Shown: positions 1 to 8,539, numbered from the stretch's first letter. The stretch is DNA of 64,000 bases from UBA4729 sp038236865 (GCA_038236865.1 JBBRZI010000003.1:23872-87871), one strand, 5' to 3'. The notes: a model not told the origin generated them from the letters alone. Made by a program: numbers and translations.

Positions 1-69
1 AGCTCAGCTGGTTAGAGCGCCGGACTCATAAGCCGGAGGTCACAAGTTCAAGTCTTGTCGCCGCTACCA
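1..69 (+). tRNA. tRNA-Met (CAT), 5' end cut by window edge
   Basis: The window begins at the D-stem; anticodon loop CTCATAA at 25-31 gives anticodon CAT, T-arm loop TTCAAGT follows, and CCA is encoded at 67-69. The 3' acceptor strand CGCCGCT implies a missing AGCGGCG at the 5' side. The last anticodon-stem pair would be A-G (24/32), a mismatch. The variable/T-arm sequence is like elongator tRNA-Met, but Ile2 (lysidine-modified CAU) cannot be excluded. Confidence 0.9.
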
Positions 70-76
70 AGAAAGG

Positions 77-106
77 ATCTCACCGTAAGGTGAGATTTTT
101 TCTTGG
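77..106 (+). terminator. Rho-independent terminator of tRNA-Met
   Basis: Stem ATCTCACC / GGTGAGAT (77-84 / 89-96) with a GTAA tetraloop, followed by TTTTT. An outer stem CCAAGAAA / TTTCTTGG (67-74 / 99-106) extends it, so it can work in both directions. Confidence 0.8.
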
Positions 107-139
107 TCGTTGCACAGATTCGAACTTGTGACCGGCAGA
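107..139 (-). pseudogene. tRNA 3'-end relic, antisense to the tRNA-Met
   Basis: Read on the minus strand, this stretch has a T-arm-like GGTCACAAGTTCGAATCT and ends in CAACGACCA with an encoded CCA, then runs into the shared terminator hairpin. No complete cloverleaf can be made upstream. Together with the tRNA on the plus strand it makes an imperfect palindrome from about 37 to 139. It may be a decayed tRNA or an inverted duplication of the neighbouring tRNA. Confidence 0.4.
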
Positions 140-325
140 TTTGCTTTAGCAAAGATGCAGGAGATCACAAGGTCGTGGAGCAAGGACGCGCGCAGAAGCT
201 AGCTTCGATAGCTGAGCGGTTAGCGAAGATATATGCTTAAACCTAAGAAAACCTGCTTATAAAAATCAAAAGTTTTCCTGGCGAGAAGCTATAACACGCC
301 GCAGTGGAAAAGCCCGCAGGGCGCT

Positions 326-344
326 AGTCTTGTCGCCGCTACCA
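326..344 (+). repeat. Direct repeat of tRNA-Met 3' end (att-like)
   Basis: Nineteen bases identical to positions 51-69 of the tRNA (T-arm to CCA), in the same orientation, 256 bp downstream. Exact copies of tRNA 3' ends are the typical scar of site-specific integration at tRNA genes. No integrase is seen between the copies. The methyltransferase gene begins 40 bp later. Confidence 0.7.
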
Positions 345-383
345 TGTATTGCTTTTGTTTCATATTTATAACATTATATCAAT

Positions 384-1226
384 ATGAAGACATACTATGA
401 TTCGGGTGAGGCGGCCTGGCAAGCTAGCAATACGATGCTCCAAGAATACCCGAATTATCATCACTCGCTCACTGCGTATGCAAGCCTCCCCCTTAGAGCG
501 GACTACACATTAGCTGACGAGCCCCATGTTATTAGCATCGACCGGCCTTCCCCCCTCATAGTCCGGGCGCTCGACGAACTTAAAATGGCCGACCGGTCCA
601 CAACGCGTGTTCTAGATCTGGGATGCGGAACAGCTAGCCAAAGTTTATTTCTGGCCGCAAATGGTTATGAAGTTACGGCGATGGACACTAACGCTACTGC
701 TCTCGACATGGCGCACGAAACTGCTCGGTCACTAGGGATACCGTCGCGCAATTTTGTGGTCAAGACTGGTAACGCGCTGGAGCTGCCAACAGCCGAGAAG
801 TACGATGTGATTATTGCAGGCATGCTGCTTCACTTTTTTAAAAAAGAAGATAACCGCAATATTGTCAGGCAAATGAAGTCAATAACTCTGCCGAACGGCC
901 TGAATCTCCTGAGCGCATATACCACAAACAACCCTGAAGAGGAAAGACTACAAGGCAGAGAGTACCTATTCCAGCCCCAGGAACTACAGTCGTTGTACGC
1001 TGAAGAGGACTGGCATAGTGTATCGTACGTTGAACGGCTCAATCAGCGCCCCCTAGCCCGCGGTCGGACAAAATTTATTGTGCCTACAATAGCTGAACTG
1101 ATCGCTAAAAAAGGCTGTCCACCCAAAAGATTGGGCCGAACGGCACTGGGCCGGGACATTGAATACTGGCGGCGCTCTGATCCTGAGCTTTACAATATAC
1201 TACTCGATATGTCCGAACAGGATTAG
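384..1226 (+). CDS. Class I SAM-dependent methyltransferase (TehB-like)
   Basis: A 280-residue protein with the Rossmann-type SAM site: motif I VLDLGCGT at residues 76-83 and the acidic end of strand 2 in AMD (D101). The pattern of a free-standing methyltransferase with a SAM loop and a His-rich post-motif (MLLHFF) resembles tellurite-resistance TehB/Methyltransf_11-type enzymes; the real substrate is unknown. A paralogue lies at 12143-12928 and shares the same motifs and the C-terminal SIAELIAKK-type segment. The start has no Shine-Dalgarno; AT-rich -10-like TTATAA/TATATC lies just upstream. It sits directly beyond a copy of the tRNA-Met 3' end, which suggests transfer. Confidence 0.8.
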   Translation: MKTYYDSGEAAWQASNTMLQEYPNYHHSLTAYASLPLRADYTLADEPHVISIDRPSPLIVRALDELKMADRSTTRVLDLGCGTASQSLFLAANGYEVTAMDTNATALDMAHETARSLGIPSRNFVVKTGNALELPTAEKYDVIIAGMLLHFFKKEDNRNIVRQMKSITLPNGLNLLSAYTTNNPEEERLQGREYLFQPQELQSLYAEEDWHSVSYVERLNQRPLARGRTKFIVPTIAELIAKKGCPPKRLGRTALGRDIEYWRRSDPELYNILLDMSEQD

Positions 1227-1559
1227 ATCTCTAGGCGTGGGTTCCTTGACGATCAGCCCACCAAATAAAAGTAACACTTAGGCAGTCTTTTAAGCATTAG
1301 CGTTAATTGCCGTTAAGGAATATACAATTTTATCATCGCTTTGGCTTATAACTTGGGTCCTAGGCAATGGTCTATTTTCTATAATGTTAGTCATGCGCCG
1401 TAAAGCAGTTGCGATAGTTCAGGCCTAGCCCCGTAGGCTACCAGTTCGGGGTTAGATTAAACGTCTAGACTATGTGCCGGCACGTACTCAGTTCTCGCTT
1501 AAGCTGATTCTAGCGTATCCAGTCCCTGCCTGCCATTTGCCTTATGTACGATTAAGTTC
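1227..1559. other. Intergenic region without visible gene
   Basis: The 333 bp between the convergent methyltransferase and MFS genes contain only short palindromes (for example TGCCGGCA near 1476). I see no ORF with a start signal, no tRNA and no clear terminator. Confidence 0.5.
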
Positions 1560-2744
1560 TCAGATTTGCCCGTTTCGATTATTCTCAAGCCAAATGAAGA
1601 ACCAAAGAGTCATCCCAATTCCGAAAACTGCTACGCCAAATAGCAGGTAGCCTGTTGTATAGTTTTTGAAGCCAATTAGTCTAGCTAATAAAGTAACTGC
1701 GCCGATTTCACCAACAACTGTAAACAAATTCAAAGATGATACGAGTGTTGCTTTGTAGGAGTGCTGTATATCGTGAAGTAGTTTCGCCTGTAACACTATG
1801 AGCCGGACGCGACCATACGCCGAGAATAGAGTAAATCCTAAAATACTCAAAAGCGGATTTTTTGAAATACCCACGAGTAGCAGGCAGGCTGACATAAAAG
1901 TGACGTCAAGAAAGTAAAAAGTGAGCGGTTTTAGTTTATCCAGCAGATACACGTACCGACCCATAACTGCACCAACGATGCTGCCGAGTGCTAATAATAG
2001 CCCGAATAGCGCGACTTTAATGTCGATACTTTGGTACAAAAGCTCTCGGAACTCACCACCACGATTAGCTACTCCAGCCATAGCTCCGGCAAAGATAAAT
2101 ACGGCGATATTTTGTGGAGTAATTATGCGTTTCGCGGCGTCTATTACGTTCTTACGTACTTTATGGTGTTGGGCAGCAGGAAATGTAAATGTACTAGACA
2201 GCCACAACATTATCATGAGTGATATAGCCCCAAGCAAGAAAGGCAGGTTATGGTTAATACTGTACGTCGCCGGAATAAGCGCGATAAGCCCGACGTTACC
2301 AATCAGACCATAGCTTTGGGCTCGACCCATAACTTTAGCGTATTCGTGTTCTTTGCCCAGTGCAACGAGCGTGTCATGCATAAACGCCTCGATAGCTCCC
2401 GATTGAAATGCGTATCCACCAAAGAACAGTATGGCTGCCAGTAGACCGCCCAAAAAGCTCGGCATGAATATATAAAATAGCGGCGACACTGCCGTTATCG
2501 ACGCACCCGTCAGAATTGCCCGTCTATTCCCCCACTTATCGGCAACAAATCCCGTCGGTATATCTAGTAAAACCTGTACGACTGAAGCGGCAATTGCTAT
2601 AAATGCTAGTTGACCAACTGTCACTCTACCAACATTAACGAGTTGGATTGCGATGAGTGGTAAGTAAACTCGTTTGGTAAATACTTTGTACCATGAATAT
2701 TTACCGATATTCCGTTCAAGCTGCCGTTTGTATTTTTCGCTCAT
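1560..2744 (-). CDS. MFS transporter
   Basis: About 394 residues with 10-12 hydrophobic helices. The cytoplasmic loop between helices 2 and 3 carries the MFS signature in the form GFVADKWGNRRA (D-x3-G-[R/N]-R). Drug or metabolite efflux is the usual role; the substrate cannot be told from sequence. I place the start at the Met of MSEKYKRQ (2744); a longer frame reaches 2792 but its first 16 residues are not MFS-like. A GGAGGGG lies about 20 nt before this ATG. A related MFS gene is at 7089. Base composition is AT-richer than the following genes, like the methyltransferase at 384, so both may belong to an acquired segment. Confidence 0.8.
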   Translation of the reverse strand: MSEKYKRQLERNIGKYSWYKVFTKRVYLPLIAIQLVNVGRVTVGQLAFIAIAASVVQVLLDIPTGFVADKWGNRRAILTGASITAVSPLFYIFMPSFLGGLLAAILFFGGYAFQSGAIEAFMHDTLVALGKEHEYAKVMGRAQSYGLIGNVGLIALIPATYSINHNLPFLLGAISLMIMLWLSSTFTFPAAQHHKVRKNVIDAAKRIITPQNIAVFIFAGAMAGVANRGGEFRELLYQSIDIKVALFGLLLALGSIVGAVMGRYVYLLDKLKPLTFYFLDVTFMSACLLLVGISKNPLLSILGFTLFSAYGRVRLIVLQAKLLHDIQHSYKATLVSSLNLFTVVGEIGAVTLLARLIGFKNYTTGYLLFGVAVFGIGMTLWFFIWLENNRNGQI

Positions 2745-2824
2745 TGATAACTTGTATTGTACTTGCCCCTCCAATAAGTTGCCACATCTCATTAATTCGG
2801 ACTTACTGAGGACCTGGAGCGGCT

Positions 2825-4360
2825 TTACGCCAGCGTGCCGTGCACCATGAACCGGGCAAGTTTCATAAAGCTCAGTTTTTGGGTCACGGCTTGTGAAAAA
2901 TCTTGTGCCATTGAGCCAAAGTTCTGCTTGTGCTCGTGCATGCCTTCATCTAACCCAGCCTGGCGAACCCTTACCGTTATATCCGGCTGGATGGAGGTTT
3001 GCAGCTGAGCGATAAAACGCTTAAAAGTTTGCTCGTCAATTTCAACCCGAAGTTCGCGCAGCAGCGCTAGACACTGCCCTTCTAGCAGCTGCTCGATGGC
3101 CACAACTTGGGCTGGCTCGGGATCGCCCAGCGCCAGCTCCTGCATGTGTCTGATTGAGTCGACAATCAGTTCCTGCATACCCTCCAGCTTGGCGATTACT
3201 TCGGCATCGGCTGATTCGATAATGAACGCTAATTTTTCTTGCAGCAGCGGAGGTAGAGCGGCTTCGAGCAGGGCGGCTGGCTGGCTGGCGACCGTTTCGC
3301 CTGTCAGCAGGCGTTCGGCAGGGATTCCACTGACTACTAGCAATGGCAGCTCCGCCCGAGCCGGCTGAGTAGCTTGGCCGCGCGCCACTTCTAGCTCAAA
3401 CAAGCCCTCTGTTGGATCTTCGGCGTAATCCAAGGTTGCCCCTTCAGCATCTGGGCCATCACCAAGTTCACTACCCAGCAGAACCGAGGTTTCGAGCTGT
3501 TGCAAATAGGGCGCGGCTTCAAATTCCAATACCGGCGCCATCGAGTCGGCATCGCTTACCCCTATCGTCTGGTCAGCCCCGTATTCGCCTCGCAGGGCAG
3601 CCGTCACGTGTGGTTGGTCCGGGGTTACCTCTGCAGCTATGATTGGCGGACTGGCAGAATTCAACTCAATATCGACCGTAGCAAACAGCTTCGCGACGGG
3701 CACGAGCGACTCATTTGGCCCCGCAGCGGACCTGAGTGTGGCTGGGGCTGTCTCGGAGCTAGTAGCCTTGCCACTGGCCATGACTAACGATTCGGCTTGG
3801 CTAGCCTCGGCCAATATTGGCTGTTCTGGGGCTCGAACCTCATCACGGAGCGTCTCCCGGGCAAGGTTGCCGGTCCGCAGGCTTGTCTGAGCGGTCTCCG
3901 CCGGAGGCTTTTCGGCTGGCACTGGCCGCAATGGAGCTTCAGATTGGCTGGGAACGGCGCTGTCGGGGCGTTTGGCCGTAGCTGGTTTGGTCTCGGCAGT
4001 CTTTGTATGGGCAGCTTCGGCTTTAGGTTTAACTGGGGCGGTAGAGTCTGGACTGCTGTTGACGGCTTCGAGCTTGGCGGCTCGGGCGGCCTGGCCTTTT
4101 GCCTCGAGCTTAAACAGCATTGCGGCTTGTGCAGTGGCCATGCCCCCGAGATAGGTGCAGCCGCCTTCGATTGCGCGCTCCACCGAAGTCGCTTGCTTGA
4201 CCTCACCGTTTGCTAAAGTGTGGGTGACGGCTTGCGGCGCCGCTTCAGCTGCCCCGGCCGCACTCGATACCTGATTTTGATTTGACGTGACAGCCGCTAG
4301 CTCCGGGCCAATCGATGGCTCAGGCACAAAATTTTGGGGAGACTCAGCGTGCTGCGACAT
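2825..4360 (-). CDS. Large Ala/Pro/Glu-rich hypothetical protein
   Basis: A 511-residue protein I do not recognise. Residues about 1-220 are low-complexity (Ala, Pro, Glu, Thr, Ser), probably disordered; the C-terminal half (about 330-511) is more regular, acidic and helical, with many Leu. There is no signal peptide or membrane helix, so it should be cytoplasmic. The start ATG is preceded by TAGAAT only 6 nt upstream, fitting a leaderless transcript. It follows a 96-residue ORF by 21 bp and could be co-transcribed with it. A protein of similar style (Ala-rich, cytosolic, plus a zinc ribbon) lies at 40609. Confidence 0.6.
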   Translation of the reverse strand: MSQHAESPQNFVPEPSIGPELAAVTSNQNQVSSAAGAAEAAPQAVTHTLANGEVKQATSVERAIEGGCTYLGGMATAQAAMLFKLEAKGQAARAAKLEAVNSSPDSTAPVKPKAEAAHTKTAETKPATAKRPDSAVPSQSEAPLRPVPAEKPPAETAQTSLRTGNLARETLRDEVRAPEQPILAEASQAESLVMASGKATSSETAPATLRSAAGPNESLVPVAKLFATVDIELNSASPPIIAAEVTPDQPHVTAALRGEYGADQTIGVSDADSMAPVLEFEAAPYLQQLETSVLLGSELGDGPDAEGATLDYAEDPTEGLFELEVARGQATQPARAELPLLVVSGIPAERLLTGETVASQPAALLEAALPPLLQEKLAFIIESADAEVIAKLEGMQELIVDSIRHMQELALGDPEPAQVVAIEQLLEGQCLALLRELRVEIDEQTFKRFIAQLQTSIQPDITVRVRQAGLDEGMHEHKQNFGSMAQDFSQAVTQKLSFMKLARFMVHGTLA

Positions 4361-4381
4361 ATTGTTATTCTATTTTAGTAT

Positions 4382-4672
4382 TTAGGTGTCTTGTGTTAAA
4401 TCAACGCCGAGGTAATGCGCTGTCAGCCCCCGTACCGCGTCGAATGACTCCGCGTAATCCGGGTCATCACAGTCCATCTCCAGCAAAGCTTCGACTACCG
4501 GACCAGCGTGTTCGCCGCAAACATCTAAAAAGTTTTCGGCTTGTATGGTCGTCGGTACACCACCGACCACCACGCTAATTTCACTACCAATTTGATCTTT
4601 AAACCCAAACATTTCCAACAGCAACACACCAGTCGGTTTTGGTGCTGGCGTATCGTGTAATATTTCTGTCAT
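4382..4672 (-). CDS. Small acidic hypothetical protein
   Basis: A 96-residue acidic protein, no membrane segment and no family I recognise. It has a good Shine-Dalgarno (GGAGGC, about 5 nt before ATG 4672) inside a small hairpin with AGCC / GGCT arms. It ends 21 bp before the large Ala-rich protein, likely in one operon. A possible promoter -10 TACAAT lies about 40 nt upstream. Confidence 0.55.
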   Translation of the reverse strand: MTEILHDTPAPKPTGVLLLEMFGFKDQIGSEISVVVGGVPTTIQAENFLDVCGEHAGPVVEALLEMDCDDPDYAESFDAVRGLTAHYLGVDLTQDT

Positions 4673-4756
4673 AAAGCCTCCGCTAATGGCTACCTACTTG
4701 TTACCTAATTGTAAGTATGCCAGGTTAGTCTGAGAAAAGCATCAGCTGATCTTGTT

Positions 4757-5308
4757 TTATGTTTTCTTTGGGCGATATTTTTGGCCAGCCCGGATATTGC
4801 TAGTGGCGATCAGCGCGAGCAGGCCAAGGCTAGCGACACTGATAAGGATGGCTTGTAGGCTGGCGCTGGCGCGCTGGCTGGCGGCCGTCGGGCCAGTCAC
4901 CCGCAGCGGATACTTGATGATAAACTTTGGCACACCCGCCGCGCTCGGCACACCCGTCAGTACCACCTCGTAGACTGCGCTGGCGGGGAATGTAACCGTG
5001 GCGTTACCGACACTGGGTGCCCCGGGGGTTGGCTCGATGGCATAGCGGCGGACCGTTTGATTATTCACTATCAGTTTGACTGTCGCCACGTAATCTTTGA
5101 GGGCAAAACCACCAGTGATATTAGATAACTCAAACGTAAGCTTCGTCGGCTTGGCCGCAACCGGGCTATCGTTAGGCTCGACGTGCAGCACGACGCTCAC
5201 GCCATTATCCTGCGCCAGCTCGTGAGCCACCGCGTGACCGTTACTCCAGGCCAGTAGCACCGGGAATAGCAATAGGCCGATCGCGAGGCGCCACATTAGC
5301 CGATTCAT
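4757..5308 (-). CDS. Exported protein with YtkA/CopC-like beta domain
   Basis: A 183-residue protein with an N-terminal signal peptide (residues about 5-28, ending near AVAHELA), an Ig-like beta domain (about 35-140; alternating strands, LTFELSN and YEVVLTGVP), and a C-terminal membrane helix (about 150-170) followed by Arg/Lys. The organisation resembles YtkA/FixH/CopC-like periplasmic or outer-face domains; the family call is tentative. Its ATG overlaps the stop of the ferric-reductase-like gene by 4 bp, so the two are translated together and may form a membrane redox or metal-handling pair. Confidence 0.65.
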   Translation of the reverse strand: MNRLMWRLAIGLLLFPVLLAWSNGHAVAHELAQDNGVSVVLHVEPNDSPVAAKPTKLTFELSNITGGFALKDYVATVKLIVNNQTVRRYAIEPTPGAPSVGNATVTFPASAVYEVVLTGVPSAAGVPKFIIKYPLRVTGPTAASQRASASLQAILISVASLGLLALIATSNIRAGQKYRPKKT

Positions 5309-6060
5309 TCGTGATGGATCCCCGGGTCATCGATTGGGTTGTGCCCCAGCCTTTGGCTGTAGCCATAGCTAAACACCGCGACCAGTACGATTAAGCTCAA
5401 GCCGATACTCAGAAGCTTACGCAGTAACGGTCGCTGCGGGCGAACGACATACATGAACGCGTGCAGGCCAAATATCAAGAGAGCCGACAGGCTCAGTATG
5501 ATCAACGCTGGCCAATCCGTAGCGTGGTCGCCGATCATAAAGGCGTGCAGCAAACCCAAGGCACCCGCCGTGTAGACGATTCGATGGAGCCGAAACCACC
5601 ACGCCCCCATGCTCCGAAATGCCTTGTCGAACGACGTCAACGCCAATGCCATGAGCACGATGAGTGTCAGCAACCCGATGGAAAATGTTAACTGGTAGGT
5701 CCCCGGCAAGTGGAACGGGTTAGGCGCTTTGAAAAGAATAAAGTAAGCGATGGTCGCGTGCCACCCAGCAAACCAGGCCGCGCCGATACCACTCATGCGC
5801 CGGGCGTCACGCATGAGCGCTCGTCCACAGAGCTGGGGAAAAACTTTGTACAGTGGGCCGACTAGCATGGTTACACCCAAGAGCCCGAGTGCCAGCCAGG
5901 CATAGATCTGGGTGACCCGGATACTCATGAGGCTTGAGCCGCCGTACGCCGTCTGAGCCCACCAGGCCACTTCCAAAGTCAGTAGCCCAATCATAATGGC
6001 AATATAGAGCCGAACCCCGCGTTGCCAGGCTCTGAAACGAGTAATCATGTAGGTCATCAT
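5305..6060 (-). CDS. Ferric reductase-like transmembrane protein (MsrQ/YedZ type)
   Basis: A 251-residue integral membrane protein with about six or seven helices. Histidines inside helices (GWH101, RLH159, LLH172) fit the haem-binding pattern of the ferric reductase-like transmembrane domain family that includes MsrQ/YedZ, and the length fits a haem-only subunit without FAD/NAD domains. MsrQ normally hands electrons to the periplasmic Met-sulfoxide reductase MsrP, but no MsrP is next to it; instead an exported beta-domain protein overlaps its 3' end. Partner and acceptor are therefore unknown. Start choice is ATG 6060; a second ATG follows immediately. Confidence 0.75.
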   Translation of the reverse strand: MMTYMITRFRAWQRGVRLYIAIMIGLLTLEVAWWAQTAYGGSSLMSIRVTQIYAWLALGLLGVTMLVGPLYKVFPQLCGRALMRDARRMSGIGAAWFAGWHATIAYFILFKAPNPFHLPGTYQLTFSIGLLTLIVLMALALTSFDKAFRSMGAWWFRLHRIVYTAGALGLLHAFMIGDHATDWPALIILSLSALLIFGLHAFMYVVRPQRPLLRKLLSIGLSLIVLVAVFSYGYSQRLGHNPIDDPGIHHE

Positions 6061-6111
6061 AGCAAGATGCTGGCCGCTAGTCTATGTGGCTAGCCCGTGG
6101 TCAAACCAACA

Positions 6112-6138
6112 AAAAGCCCGGGGTTAACCGGGCTTTTT
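6112..6138. terminator. Bidirectional hairpin terminator
   Basis: Stem GCCCGG / CCGGGC around a GGTTAA loop, with AAAAA before and TTTTTT after. It lies between the tiny ORF at 6158-6247 (minus) and the next minus gene, so it ends that short transcript. Confidence 0.85.
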
Positions 6139-6157
6139 TGCAATCGGGCGAGTGGCT

Positions 6158-6247
6158 TTATAGCCGCTTGAGCCAACGATCAATTTTCAGCAGGCCTTGA
6201 TTCGATGTTACAGCGAATTCAAAGGCCATGCCAGTTTTAGCTTTCAT
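6158..6247 (-). CDS. 29-residue peptide with very strong expression signals
   Basis: ATG at 6247 to TAA at 6158 gives MKAKTGMAFEFAVTSN.. (29 residues, net basic, amphipathic C-terminus LLKIDRWLKRL). It has a good Shine-Dalgarno AAGGAG 9 nt before the ATG, a consensus promoter about 70 bp upstream and a terminator 20 bp after the stop, so it forms a complete one-gene transcription unit. I do not recognise the peptide. The RNA itself (about 190 nt) might also be functional. Confidence 0.6.
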   Translation of the reverse strand: MKAKTGMAFEFAVTSNQGLLKIDRWLKRL

Positions 6248-6314
6248 ATAATTAGTTCTCCTTGCGGGATTTATTTTTATTGTTATGTTTTTGTTGTGAT
6301 CACTAACACTACGT

Positions 6315-6342
6315 ATTATACATATAATTGATTATTTGTCAA
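6315..6342 (-). promoter_or_regulatory. Consensus sigma-70 promoter for the 29-residue ORF
   Basis: On the minus strand TTGACA (6342-6337), 16-bp spacer, TATAAT (6320-6315): both boxes are perfect consensus. A TTAGTGATCACTAA-like palindrome sits just downstream of the -10 in the predicted leader. Confidence 0.85.
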
Positions 6343-6427
6343 TGTACGTTTGTTAACTACTTTTAGTTTTGTTTGATCTCATGTCTATAATAAACTGGCT
6401 GGACTAGTCCCCGCAAGCAGGATCGTG

Positions 6428-6775
6428 CTACATCGTTGTTTTTTTTGATGTCCGCGAAGTCAGGACAAACAGGCCGATAGCGATTACAAAAAGCAGGATC
6501 GACAGACCACCAAGCACGGGGTTAATGGCATGGTTCACCACAGCGGGAGTGATTACCGGCGCAGCCACTGCAGTAGAAGTATTGAGCGAAACGAGCGGTA
6601 CCGGTGAGTTATTGAGCTGGATGCCGTTCGTGCTAGTGAGCAAGTTTGCAGCTGTAGCGGGCTGGACTGTTTGTGAGTTTTGCGTTTGGCTGGCTGGCGT
6701 CGCAACTTGTGGATTTTGAGTTGTCGCCTGGGCTCCACTGCCGGAGGTCGTCGTGAGATTATTCTGGTTGTTCAT
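6428..6775 (-). CDS. Asn/Thr/Gln-rich single-helix membrane protein
   Basis: 115 residues: a low-complexity N/T/Q/S/A-rich region (1-80) followed by one hydrophobic helix (about 88-108) and a basic tail RTSKKTTM. This suggests an outward-facing flexible domain with a C-terminal anchor. The -10 TATAAT lies 8 nt before the ATG and there is no Shine-Dalgarno. Function unknown. Confidence 0.6.
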   Translation of the reverse strand: MNNQNNLTTTSGSGAQATTQNPQVATPASQTQNSQTVQPATAANLLTSTNGIQLNNSPVPLVSLNTSTAVAAPVITPAVVNHAINPVLGGLSILLFVIAIGLFVLTSRTSKKTTM

Positions 6776-6841
6776 ATGCCAGTATTATAGTGCCCCCCGA
6801 CTTCTTTCTACTAATTATGGCGGGGCGGGCGGCCCCAAGGG

Positions 6842-6976
6842 CTATTCGGCCTTGGGGGCGGCCAGCTTCAACAGCTTCAAAGCGGCTTGCTTCAAACCGC
6901 GCGCCTTGGTGTAGTCGGCCCGTTTTTGAGCAATTTTTTGGCGTTTGGCCTGCTGAGCTTTGCTGACTTTCTTCAT
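6842..6976 (-). CDS. Small very basic 44-residue protein
   Basis: ATG 6976 to TAG 6842 encodes MKKVSKAQQAKRQKIA.., 44 residues with 13 Lys/Arg and many Ala, predicted helical. It resembles small nucleic-acid or ribosome-binding peptides in composition only. The upstream GGAAC is a weak Shine-Dalgarno. An alternative 88-residue frame covers the same DNA but looks like a shadow. Moderate confidence that this is the real frame. Confidence 0.45.
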   Translation of the reverse strand: MKKVSKAQQAKRQKIAQKRADYTKARGLKQAALKLLKLAAPKAE

Positions 6977-7088
6977 CTACGTTCCAGTATACCTGCCGTT
7001 TTGGCGCCACGCTAGTGTTTACCACCCGTAGATAACATTAGGTTCGAGATCACGGTCAATAAGCAGGGTCATCGGCTATACTGCCCTA

Positions 7089-8312
7089 GTGACGCAGCGC
7101 GTAAACAGAATAATACTTTCGCACGCCCTGACAGGGTTTATTTGCTGGTATGGCGTCGAGAAGATCTTCGAAAAATCAATCGGCATATCGACGCTTGGTA
7201 TCAGCATCCTGGCTGTTACCTACATCACAGCTTCGGCGCTACTCAACGTTCCGACTGGTATACTGGCCGACAAATACGGCCGAAAGTACGCGATCCTGCT
7301 GGCGACCCTGGCGCTGCTGTTGAGCTCAATAGTCGGCGGTCTATCGCACTCGTATTGGCAATACCTGCTGGCGACCGTGCTGTGGGGCATCTTCTACACC
7401 ACCCAAAATGGCGCCTACGAATCGATTCTGTACGATACGCTACAGGAGGAATCCAATGAACAGGCCTACGCCCGCTACTCCGGACTCAGCAGCAGTGCGT
7501 TTTGGCTGGCTATCTTTGTATCCTCGATTTTAGGGGCATGGGCTGGCAGTAAGTTTGGCCTGCGGACGGCCTATTTTTTGACGATTATCCCCAATATTCT
7601 CAACCTCCTGCTGGTACTGACGCTACACGAACCACACCGCGCCAAGCTCACCGAGAACAACACGTCACGGGCTATGATCTCTCAGGGATTTAGGTTCCTC
7701 AAAAGCTCACCGCGGACGTTTTCGATTGCTTCCACTTACCTGCTGATCGCCCTGGTGGCTTGGACCACTAATGAATTCGGCCAACTCTTTTTTATCGAAC
7801 TCGGCTTTAGCATTTTTGTTATCGGTTTATTTAATGCGTTCAGCGGCCTCGCCCAATCAATCGGCAACCTGATTGGGCACCGGTTTGGCCGGATTTCCGC
7901 CCGCTTTACTGTCGTCGCAATGATGTCACTGTTCATTCTGACGTTTGCGCTACCGGCCAGCTACCGCTATCTAAGCTCAACCCTATTCTTAAGCTTAGTA
8001 CTGGTTCGTAATATTTTTTATATCGCCAACAACTCGGCCTTGCACCACTCACTGCCGAGCAGCATTCGGGCCACAACTATCTCAAGCCTCGGGATGATGA
8101 ATGATGGCATCTTGATTATTGGCTACTTGAGTTTCGGGCTGATCAGTCGGTCCAGCAACGTACGCACCGGTTACCTGGCCGTGGCCGTCTACGGGCTGAT
8201 CTTGTTTGGGGCGGTGCGGCTGTTCGCCCGTTCCAACCGCTTTAAAGACTCCTTCGAAACCGGGGGCGCTCAGTTGGTCGTCATCGAAGAGATCGATTCG
8301 GTTCCCCGCTAA
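7089..8312 (+). CDS. MFS transporter
   Basis: 407 residues, about 12 membrane helices, with the MFS loop 2-3 signature GILADKYGRKYA. It is related to the MFS protein at 1560 (same VPTG/IPTG-[IF]-x-ADK motif). The start is GTG at 7089: TATACT ends 6 nt before it and there is no Shine-Dalgarno, so the mRNA is probably leaderless. The substrate is unknown; drug or metabolite export is the usual role of this subgroup. Confidence 0.8.
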   Translation: MTQRVNRIILSHALTGFICWYGVEKIFEKSIGISTLGISILAVTYITASALLNVPTGILADKYGRKYAILLATLALLLSSIVGGLSHSYWQYLLATVLWGIFYTTQNGAYESILYDTLQEESNEQAYARYSGLSSSAFWLAIFVSSILGAWAGSKFGLRTAYFLTIIPNILNLLLVLTLHEPHRAKLTENNTSRAMISQGFRFLKSSPRTFSIASTYLLIALVAWTTNEFGQLFFIELGFSIFVIGLFNAFSGLAQSIGNLIGHRFGRISARFTVVAMMSLFILTFALPASYRYLSSTLFLSLVLVRNIFYIANNSALHHSLPSSIRATTISSLGMMNDGILIIGYLSFGLISRSSNVRTGYLAVAVYGLILFGAVRLFARSNRFKDSFETGGAQLVVIEEIDSVPR

Positions 8313-8539
8313 GAGCCTGGTAAAGGTGACTTTCAAAAGTTACTGTGAAGCGTTGCCTGACTTTCAGTCTACTCTCGGGCCTTGAGCCGCTGGCGCGCTA
8401 ACACGCATGAGTGCGCTATCTCATAGTCTCAGCTTGCTAGATGCGCTACTATGAGGGAGTGACTTATCCATATAAACATGCTGCGCAGGCGTGCTCGAAA
8501 AATTAGTCCGCCCGCACCCTGTAATAGTGAGGAGAAATT

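Noticed and set aside
3797..4216. Plus-strand 139-residue ORF and other long frames opposite the Ala-rich gene
   Set aside because: Shadows caused by high GC and few stops opposite Ala/Pro codons.
6759..7025. 88-residue minus ORF
   Set aside because: Overlaps the basic 44-residue ORF in another frame, has no start signal and no protein-like composition.
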